This document shows, in pieces, positions 55,233-64,000 of a stretch of 64,000 bases of DNA. Under the pieces are notes generated by a model. It saw only the letters and a program-made list of their open reading frames with translations, did no database searches and was not told the DNA's origin. The stretch covers positions 9,815,580-9,879,579 of the forward strand of contig NC_091104.1 of NCBI RefSeq assembly GCF_024713975.1, read 5' to 3'. The stretch is from Paralichthys olivaceus. Lineage: Eukaryota > Chordata > Actinopteri > Pleuronectiformes > Paralichthyidae. Position numbers and translations under genes: made by a program. Numbering within the stretch: the first letter of the stretch is position 1; each line of letters begins with the position of its first letter.

Positions 55233-57576
55233 GCATGAGTATATTTCAATTTGTATTTTCTTTAAACTGCTGCTCATAAACAGTTCATTTATTTCATTTA
55301 TACTTTATTTATACACTACGTTTCAACAGGAAATATTGTGCTTTTCACTCTACTTAGTTTACTTAAAAAATGAAATTACCAGGTGCCAACATTTTACATA
55401 TAAAACATATGTTCATTTGACAAAATACGATGCAGTTTTGTAGATTAAGATGTAATAAGGTAAAATTAGCTTCATGTTGACGGATACAACATTAAGCTGT
55501 TTAGAATCTGTATTTCATCAAAAATGATCATTTTATAGTATCAACACTTTGAAAGAAAACATTCTGCATACCTTTACTTTTTTTTATCATATATCTGCAC
55601 TCTGCTGTTAATACGTCTATAAATTTACATGAATAACAAAAACGTTTGAACAGAACTTGTAGTGTATGGATTTTTATTTGGTATTTTGTAGAAAAAAACC
55701 CTTTGCAATAAGGTGCCAGTAAAAGTCAAAAGTGCTCATAATAATTGTTATCATTATGAAGCATTAATAAGCAAGCAGAACTTGAATTTGTATTTCTTTA
55801 TAAACTGTACAGCAGCTTAATCTTTTAGCAAATCATATATTCAGACTCAGGTGGGAAATCATGGAGTGTCTTTTCACTTTTACAATTACACTTTTCTCTG
55901 TGCGTAGGTGAGCATTCACTATGTAATCTAATTTCACGTTTACAGCTCCACAGAGATTTTGAAGCAAGACAGACAGTAATTATTATAGCATTCATGGAAA
56001 CCTTCAGGTGAAAAATATCAATGAATTGTCTCTTCATGTTGGTCAGTGGTCCAATAAATTCCAGCAATGATTGACTGTGTCATAAAAAAAAGATTAGTCA
56101 GTCAGTCTTTGTCAGTATTCTTACTTTCAGTCTTTTTATAAAGCCCAATTGCCCTTAATGTGGGACTTGCTTTATATATCATAATGTTATAAAACATTGA
56201 TTTGAAGTTATTTACTTTATCAAATAAAGAAAAATCAGTGAGTTGACTGAACTTGTTACAGTTTGAATTAATTCAGATAAATGTTTGTCTCATGATTCAC
56301 TGTTAATTTGATCTGAGTGACAGTCGACATGTGATGCTGTGATACGCACTTATTGTCGCAGTGAATGAGCGAAAAAAAATGTATGAAATTCAGTTTTATT
56401 GAGAAGAAACACAGAAAGAAAAAGTAAGAGCTAATGCACCTGAAACTGAGAAATCTTCCACTAACATCACAAAAAACTGTGAATCAACACATTGTTAATG
56501 TGTGACAGATCATGTCCCTTCTGGTTAAATGTAACGTGATTATATATTGTCAGATTTGTATTGACAGTGCAGCTGTGGATGAATGAAAAGTGCATTACAA
56601 TTTGTTTTGTTCAGAAAACAAGTGCAGCCCATTTATCATTTTCTGTTTACCTGTTTTGTATTAATTGGTTGTTTTGTATATTTTCTAATCTGCATATTGT
56701 TTACTGCACTCAGCTTCAGCTTTTTGTGCTCTGATCATGTATTTACCCACTTTTCCCTGTTGTGGTTTCACATGTTTATTGTTGTACTGTTGTTTTAATG
56801 GCTAATTAAAAATCTGGCCAAGGGACAACAGTTGAAAAGTTGCCTTTTGGCTTACACCGCATGGCATATTTGTCTTGACATCCATCATTTCAAATAGAAG
56901 AGAAATAGCATTAGTGCTTTTCACACACCTAAATACATATTTATTCTGTGCATTTATTGCGGCCGACCAATGTTTATTAATGCACATATTTTTTTTGGCT
57001 AATTAATAATTAATTTTGTCTATAAAATTTGAGAAAATAGTGAGAAACCTCTGGTAGTCCATGAGTCAAAAATGGTAATTTCCACAGCAGATGTTTGGTA
57101 TTTCTGCTTAGAAGATGACTAAAACTATTATTGATTATCGGATCAATAGTCGCCCCCTGACCAAGTGCCAATGTTGGTTATAGTTTCATCCGTCCAACAG
57201 AATGCAACACAAGCTGCATCGAGCTCTGGGAGGCTCACTGCCTGCAGCTTCCCAGGGGACAATCCTATATGCACTCACCATTACTCTCTACAGAGTATGT
57301 ATTTTGAGTGCTTTATTTCCAAGTCCCTCGGTGCTTCCATCTCCCCTCACCCCTGCCTGCCAAGGGTCACATACACCTCCCTCCCTCTCCTGCTCTCTCT
57401 CAAAAAACTGGAAACCAATACAACCCTTCAGCAATGACCCAGAGCAACCATGCAGATCGGAAATTGCATAACACTGCAACTAAAAGATGGATAAGAAGAT
57501 TAATCCATTTCACTTCTCACCTGTTGAGATTTATTTCATCCTTGGTTCAGATAAATGTCACCAAGTGTGTATGTGA

Positions 57577-57611
<35 letters not shown>

Positions 57612-57624
57612 TGTGTGTGTGTGT
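57577..57624. repeat. (GA)n(GT)n microsatellite
   Basis: A GA run passes directly into a GT run, upstream of otomp. Confidence 0.93.
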
Positions 57625-58097
57625 GCCTTTGAGAGAGAAAATGGAGAATTGTATCAGGTAGCCGAAATGTTTTCCCTCCACTGGGTCCTGTGGCCTGGAA
57701 CAATAACTGGCGCTGTTTGTTCTAGCTTACCTGGGGCTTTAGTCTCCAGTGAGTCGGAGCGAGCCCCCACCAGTATCTGTTCTGCACCAACACAGCTCCA
57801 GCACAGAGACACATTGTCCGCAACATTTTTAATTAAAGAACCCAGGTTGACACTCAGTGCCAGGTGACCTGAACTGCTCCAAGCCGACATGTGCCCACCA
57901 CCGTCGTCTCCACTGGGGATAAGTCTCACTGGATAATTGGAGGGGGGAAATACTATACTGCTATCATGAGGGATTATCTACCGAGGACTTTGACTTAAGA
58001 GGTGGGGACGGAGGAATAATGTGATGTTTTCTTCTTTCTACATCCCCCCATTCCCCCATCACACCCTCTTCCGGTCCCTCTCTGTCTCTGGACCAGG

Positions 58098-58105
58098 TTA
58101 TAAGA
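58098..58105 (+). promoter_or_regulatory. Candidate TATA box of otomp
   Basis: TTATAAGA lies 112 bp before the otomp start codon. It would place transcription start near 58130 and leave a 5' UTR of about 80 bases with no obvious intron. This is a positional inference. Confidence 0.45.
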
Positions 58106-58209
58106 GAGGAAGGGGGCAAGTGTGTGACTTTTTTCAATGCAATCCACCGTCTCTTCATCTGTGTTGTGTTAGAGAGATTGTCCGAAGCAGATTTGCTACC
58201 AGAGCCAAT

Positions 58210-59398
58210 ATGGAGCGTCTAGAGAGACGTCTGCCTGTAGCTTTCCTCCTTATTCTGCCTCTACTGTGTGTCAGCGGTGTCACCAATCCAAAAACTACAG
58301 GTAGATTACATCTGTGATCATCTATGCATGTTCAACAGAGATGTTTCAAAAGGCAGGAGATGAGGAGCAGCTATTTAAAGTTTGCAGGTATGGGCTCTTA
58401 CTTTTATTGTTTCCTTCAGTTTCCTGGTGTGTATTGTCTGATGCCGAGGAGCAGAAGTGTCTGGATTTGGCCGGGAACGCCACAGCTCGGAATATTAGAG
58501 GAACGTTGGAATGCGTCCGTGGCCTGAACAACAGAGATTGTATAGACAGAATCAAGGTAAGGAACAGTGAACTGTGGGAAAGGGGATCGTCCAGTCTGCT
58601 TTTCAGAATGTGATAATCACACTTATCAATTCCAAAGAATATGACATTATTTATTTTGGGGTTATCAGTTCCTTTTTCACACTTTTTAAAGATTACTTTG
58701 TTTCATTAGCTGGTGGCATTTTATTCTAACTGTACCCCCAAACCCCAAACCCTAGATATTCTGTGGTTTATTCTTACAGCAGATCCTGTAAGATACACAT
58801 CATTTGAAATAATTTCAGCTCTGTGGAAGAGTTTCCCAAAGAAACCATTATTCCATTTGACACCGACATGATAAATGTGTTTTCCTCAGAATGGGACAGC
58901 GGACGCAGCCTCCATGTTTGCAGATGACATTTATGCTGCTGGCCTCTGCCATGGACTGGATCTGGCTGCAGGAGAGTCGCACAACGGAGTCAGTAAGTAA
59001 ACAGTGAATCAGTTCAAAGAAGGACTTGATGCCCACACGTGTCAAAATGAACATGCGGATACCATGTATACTTGCACTGTGTGTGTTGTGTTTGAGGTTA
59101 AGTCTTCCTGATATGAGAAATGACTCCCACTTGTTTCCTCCAGACGGTATTAGTTACTACGTGGTGGCGATGGCTCGTCGCTCCTCATCAGACCTGTCCC
59201 TGCTCGAGATGCACGAACGCAGCTCCTGTCACCCCGGCATGCGAACCACAGTGGGATGGACTGTCCCTATTGGCTACCTGGTCAACACATCCCAGATCAG
59301 TGTAGGGGAGCAGTGCAACTTCCCCAGAGGTGAGACCGAGTTGGACGGAGGGGAAGAGAGATGTGTGAATGTAAGAGTATGTAATAGTGTGTAAGAGG

Positions 59399-59441
<43 letters not shown>

Positions 59442-59642
59442 TGTGTCTGTGTGTGTGTCTGTGTGTGTCTGTGTGTGTGTGTCTTTGTGTGGATGGTATA
59501 TGAGAGGTTCAAAAGGAGGAGGGGAGATTCAGTGAAGTGGAATGAAGAGGAGAAGGGATGGAGGAGAGTGGAGGTAAGGGGAGAAGAGTCGGTTTTAGAA
59601 CAGAGCATCTTTCTCTCTCTCTCGATCAGTGTGTGTGTATGT

Positions 59643-59674
<32 letters not shown>

Positions 59675-62600
59675 CGGTGTTCTTACCACAACGGATAAGT
59701 ATTAGCTCTGTATCCTTGTCAATACTACAACAGTCCAAATGGAAGAAAATGTAATAACTTAACAAAGTTAACAAAATAAACAATATTACTTAAATTGATT
59801 GATTTTGACATGACATTAACCATCTGTAATTATTCTTGTGTTTACATATGATGTATTGTTAGGTGTACCTGGGTGATTATAAAATGAATGTATTATATAT
59901 AAAAATGTATTATATATATTAGTATCATTACAATTGTATTGTACAATTGTGTATTTTACCAGCAGATAGACCCTGAAAGCTCAAATCCGAGTCTTAATTG
60001 TTCTTCCAACACATTTTTTGAATTGGCATAACACTTCAACAGCTGATTCACAACATTATTTTCCGGCTTATGCAAAAAATGTGGGTGTCTGGTAAACAGG
60101 TTCGAGTAATCTAAGTGCAAGAGAAGTTGGTCGTTTGACCCACTGGACGCCGTTCTCTCCTTTAATCCTTTACTTCCCTCCACTCGTCCTCTCACTCAGT
60201 CTCCTTGTTCTTCTCCAGCGGTCGGACACTTCTTTGGTTACAGCTGCGTGCCGGGTGCCAAAGACCCCCATCATGACCCCAGAGGCAACAACCCGAAGAA
60301 CCTGTGCGAGGCTTGCATAGGAGACGAGAACGACAGACACATCTGCGCTGAGAGCCACAGAGAGAGACACTACGGAGAGGCGGGGGCGCTGAGGTACAAC
60401 CCTGACACTAATAACCTGGGAAATAATACACTAATGGCACCCAGAGGAGGTGTAGCTGCTACGACCTCTGCCTGAGTGTCTGCCTCACTTTATTCTCTGC
60501 TGCCTATTCTGTCTCCATGAAGGAAACATAATGAGTAATCAGAGCTGTCTGAAATAAACTAATTGATGATGGTGATCAATAAGTCTGGCGAGTCCCATAG
60601 TGTCTGTAGAAGCTATATAATGTTACATGGTGGAAATAGACTCCTTTCATTAAACACGATCATAATAAGAGGACAACTTGAATGGTCACTTTCTGTGCTG
60701 CATCTGCATTTAATGTCCATTTCAATCATTACCTTAATTTTATAATTAAAGACAATGGTATGAATGTGTTCACTTATATATTACTGTGCAGTACTTCTCA
60801 GTATAATGGCCTTTAGCAAATCAGTAAGTGTGTCTGTGATGGGAATAAAATGGCCCGAGGAGCCGATTTAACAATTTCCTTAAGTGCCTCAATAGTCAGC
60901 AGAGAGTTTACTAATGTAAACAGAGTCGTGCTGTTTAAATAACACATTTCCGAGCACAGTTCCCCCATTAAGTCATGTTTTGATCCGTTTAAAGATTGAA
61001 AGTGTCTGATTTTTTTGTGTGTTTTGTGTTTTTATTTCAGATGTGTGGCTGAAAATCTCGGGGATGTGGCCTTTGTCAAACACACAACAGTCTTTGACAA
61101 TTTGGATGGTCAGTGTTTGAATTATGATGCATTTGAGAGACTGCACCGGTAACTATACAAGGATATCATTTTAGATTTTAATTATTAATGATGAGGGTTA
61201 CTTAAGGCCAGCAGAGTGCTAGTCCCTGACAAGACACAGGATGTCACTGTTCTACAATATTACTCATAAGAGTATCACAGTAGCCAATAGAGGGGAAAAA
61301 ATGGGATAAAACATAATTGAGAAAGGCAGGCAGGGACAGGAAGGGACAGACTGACTGACATTTTTGTCCAGAAATGAAAAAGCCCTAATTACCTGTTTGG
61401 CTGCATCTGCTCCTCTGCTTTGGGCAACATCCAAAATGAATGGTGATCATTATCACGGTCACGCTGCACAGACTCCTCTGGTGCTGCCGAGAAGGAGCAG
61501 TTTGACGCCGGCTCAGCAAACACCGCCGCTGTTTAACGAAGCACACTTTCTCATATGGTTCAGAAATGTCTGGAGTCAGACCAATTAACGGAGGTCAAGA
61601 AAACACAGACGGTCCGTGCTGGTGTCTGACGGGGAGTAAGTAGCCTCGAGGTGGGCTACATTTAGGGGTTTGTTTTAACCTGGGGCCTACGTTTATAAAG
61701 TGTGGAAATAAATGGTCAACTTTTGGAATCCATCCAGTAGAGTTCCTCCGCCAGCAGCCGCAACAGGGAACAATGTAATCTCATGGGGCAACTGCGACAG
61801 TCCACAAAAGGTCCATTTAAATAAAAGGCTCCATTTTTATATTCTGGGTCTGACAACATTACATATGTCTCGCTGAGTCCTCAGGTTGAAAAATACCAGA
61901 ATCCCCCTGAACAAAAGAAATTGATTTATTTGTCATCACAAGCAAAGAGCTACAGCAGTTCTTATAATCTGCTTCAATTCTGTATAAAAATGAAAACCAC
62001 AAAATATAATCAACATATTCAGAATAAATATAGGGAAATAAAGTCCATATATTTAGTTTGATTCAAATTCAAAGACTTTGTGAAAAATGTAACGTCCTTG
62101 AATATGAGTTTTGGCTCAAGTGACAAGAAAACTGATACCACTCTCATGACAGTCCGTTCAATAGAACAGTAACCAGTTTTTGATTTGGTGCAGCGACTTT
62201 CTGGAGCCTGCAGCAAATATTCTAGGATTTCTCTGTGGCTGGTGCTGCTGATAAATCCCCATAAAAAAGCACAAGTTGTCACTTTTACACTTCATTTCTT
62301 GTGCAGGTAAAATTAAACAAGATATAGTGCTTTAAAGCTGCTGGTAGATGGATTATGTTACCTTTGGATGGAGCCAGACGAGCTGTTTACCCTTGCTTAC
62401 AGTCTCTTGGCTGTTATTTCCCATAATGTTCACCTCCTTTAATTAAATTAAACTCTGACAGACTTTCCCTCCTCTGCTGCCCAGGTAAGAACCAGGAGTC
62501 CTGGGCTCTGGACCTGGAGCTGGAGGACCTGAAGCTGCTGTGCCCAGATGGGACCGAGGCAGGCCTGGATGAGCATGAACATTGCCACCTGGCAGCCGTC

Positions 62601-63268
62601 CCCGCTAACGCTGTGGTGGTGCGTGTGGAGGACAAGTGCCGCGTCTGGAAGTTCCTGGAACGTTTACAGGTGGGTGTACTGGAAATTGCATGTGTGTTTC
62701 TGTGTGTGTGTGATTCTTTTCCCAGTTATGTGTGTTTATGTCTTTTATCTCTGTGGAGTCTGTGTAGATCTCAGAACGCAGGTATCTACTAAACTCTTTC
62801 TTTCTGAGTTTGTGGGAGACGCCAGGATGGCTGATACGTCCTGAGCTGATCCCCTGGCTACACACACAGACACTTCCTCACATTTCCAAAGAACCCACAC
62901 ACGTGTATGCAGAGCACGCCAACGCACATCAATGCGTGCCCTCGTGCATAAAGTGCTGTCACACACTTTCTCTCGCCTGCAGAACGCGTTTGGCAACGCC
63001 ACCAAGGGCTTCCGCCTGTTCAGCTCAGCGGGCTATGGCAAATCTGATCTGCTTTTCAGTGATGCCACCCACCACCTGCAGAGGGTTCTGGGTAGCTACT
63101 CCTCTTGGCTGGGCCCCACTTACACCACCATGCTGCAAGCCTTCGAGTGTGAGGGTAAGGGCTTGTCTGTCTGCCTCGGTGGTGTAAAAGTGTGGTTATG
63201 TGTTTTTATGTGGATCTGGTGACAGACAGACAGTAGCTGAGTGGCTGGAGGATTTCTCCTTTGTGTGT

Positions 63269-63320
<52 letters not shown>

Positions 63321-63370
63321 ACTGCAGCTGTTCTCATTATTGTACCTTCCCTCCAACAGGCTTCTGCTGA
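58210..63370 (+). CDS. otomp: Otolith matrix protein (single-lobe transferrin-like, secreted)
   Basis: Nine exons join in phase to 375 residues: 58210-58300, 58420-58556, 58890-58992, 59144-59329, 60219-60393, 61041-61108, 62485-62669, 62983-63154 and 63360-63370. A signal peptide (about 1-24: [14 protein letters not shown]) is followed by one transferrin lobe ([61 protein letters not shown]), ending CEGFC. The protein is half the length of serum transferrin or melanotransferrin, has no second lobe and shows no GPI-type tail. Fish OMP-1 has this layout and is a main otolith matrix component needed for normal otolith growth. N-glycosylation sequons lie at 50, 77, 158 and 320. Most iron and anion ligands are changed (see findings). 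A divergent melanotransferrin-like protein is the alternative. Confidence 0.88.
59330..62982 (+). other. otomp introns
   Basis: Introns at 59330-60218, 60394-61040, 61109-62484 and 62670-62982 contain no further exon. The first has (GT)n tracts at about 59403-59483 and 59629-59674. I do not recognise anything in the 1.4-kb intron at 61109-62484. Confidence 0.65.
59403..59483. repeat. Interrupted (GT)n microsatellite
   Basis: GT runs with CTGTGT interruptions in an otomp intron, 73 bp after a donor. Confidence 0.93.
63262..63318. repeat. (GT)n microsatellite in the last otomp intron
   Basis: A GT tract about 40 bp before the acceptor of the final 11-base coding segment. Confidence 0.95.
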
Positions 63371-63870
63371 TGGAACAGGAGGAAGACATCCAGTTCATCA
63401 TCCCTCTGTCTCCATCCTCCCGTTCTGCCTTCCCTCCCTGCCATCTGCGTCTCTCCGTCTCGCCATCTCTCCTACTTTTGCTCAGCTTTTTTGTGTTTTG
63501 TTTTCTGCCTGTGTTTTGCCACCCATTCTCCATTTCTACATCCTCGTCCCCCTATAACCTGCTACGTCTTCTTATATGCAGGCCGGCAGGGTAGGACATC
63601 GTTCTGAGGGACTAATCGGCTAAGAAACAAATGTCCACTGAACATGATTAAAAGGACACTGGGGAGAAAGGGCGGGAAAAAGAATAGGATAATATCTGAA
63701 AACAATAGAAAAGAACACAACAGGTTAATGAGTTGTTGTAGTTTATATAATAGGCCTATTGACAGGCTTTTTTTCTGTGTACAACATTTTTAACAAGAGG
63801 ATTTTTGATAATGTTTCTGGTGGGATTACACCACGAGGAAGAAAAGTGTCTCCCCCAAAAACTGTTGTAT

Positions 63871-63932
<62 letters not shown>

Positions 63933-64000
63933 CCAGTTAATAGTTCCTACCCTGTACGTTTGCTGGGAGATTCTGTTCTTCTCAGCTTGATGCATCAGTA
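63371..64000 (+). other. otomp 3' UTR and following sequence
   Basis: Non-coding after the stop. An ATTAAA at 63647-63652 is a possible polyadenylation signal. A (CA)n tract is at about 63876-63931. The window ends here with no new gene recognised. Confidence 0.5.
63876..63931. repeat. (CA)n microsatellite
   Basis: A CA tract of about 56 bp downstream of otomp. Confidence 0.95.

Larger units (their letters stand above)
54960..58090. other. Intergenic, acvr1l to otomp
   Basis: No gene was recognised. The region is AT-rich from 55000 to 57100. It contains a retroposon tail at about 55140-55230 and a (GA)n(GT)n tract at about 57577-57624. The more balanced stretch 57655-57960 may hold otomp regulatory sequence, which is only a guess from position. 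Confidence 0.5.

Noticed and set aside
58210..63370. otomp as a truncated melanotransferrin or serum transferrin pseudogene
   Set aside because: The single lobe has a signal peptide, intact splice sites, an open frame of 375 codons and a terminal Cys-containing end, matching the known fish otolith protein layout.

Overview
The window is nuclear DNA of a ray-finned fish, most likely a percomorph teleost. Genes are split into many short exons with GT-AG introns, (CA/GT)n tracts are long and frequent, and several interspersed repeats resemble families I know from percomorph genomes. The species cannot be named from the sequence. Five protein-coding genes are well supported. Every exon chain was joined by eye from splice sites and reading phase, and all five close on a whole number of codons.

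Layout: (1) 1-25.4 kb, + strand: the 3' three quarters of a single-stranded-DNA-binding protein gene (ssbp4), with its 3' UTR. (2) 26.2-29.1 kb, - strand: an ANKRD34-family ankyrin-repeat gene, tail to tail with ssbp4. (3) 31.5-40.0 kb, + strand: ell, an RNA polymerase II elongation factor. (4) 41.2-45.6 kb, + strand: d2hgdh, mitochondrial D-2-hydroxyglutarate dehydrogenase. (5) 46.7-54.9 kb, - strand: an ALK2/ALK8-type BMP type I receptor (acvr1l), tail to tail with d2hgdh. (6) 58.1-63.7 kb, + strand: a single-lobe transferrin-like secreted protein, probably otolith matrix protein (otomp).

The genes are independent transcription units; no operon-like or shared pathway links them. The ssbp-ankrd34-ell order does resemble the SSBP2/ANKRD34B/ELL2 neighbourhood of human 5q, and ssbp4-ell matches human 19p13, so this part looks like a whole-genome-duplication paralogon. 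The remaining sequence is intron and intergenic DNA with microsatellites, a heptamer minisatellite, degraded DNA transposons (one with hAT-like hallmarks) and retroposon tails.

I found no new multi-gene system. The observations most worth checking are: loss of most iron/anion ligands in the otolith transferrin; a degenerate tandem duplication upstream of ell whose last copy abuts the promoter, with a probable retroposon insertion; an hAT-like relic carrying clustered CRE half-sites; overlapping upstream ORFs in d2hgdh; and the ssbp/ankrd34/ell paralogon.
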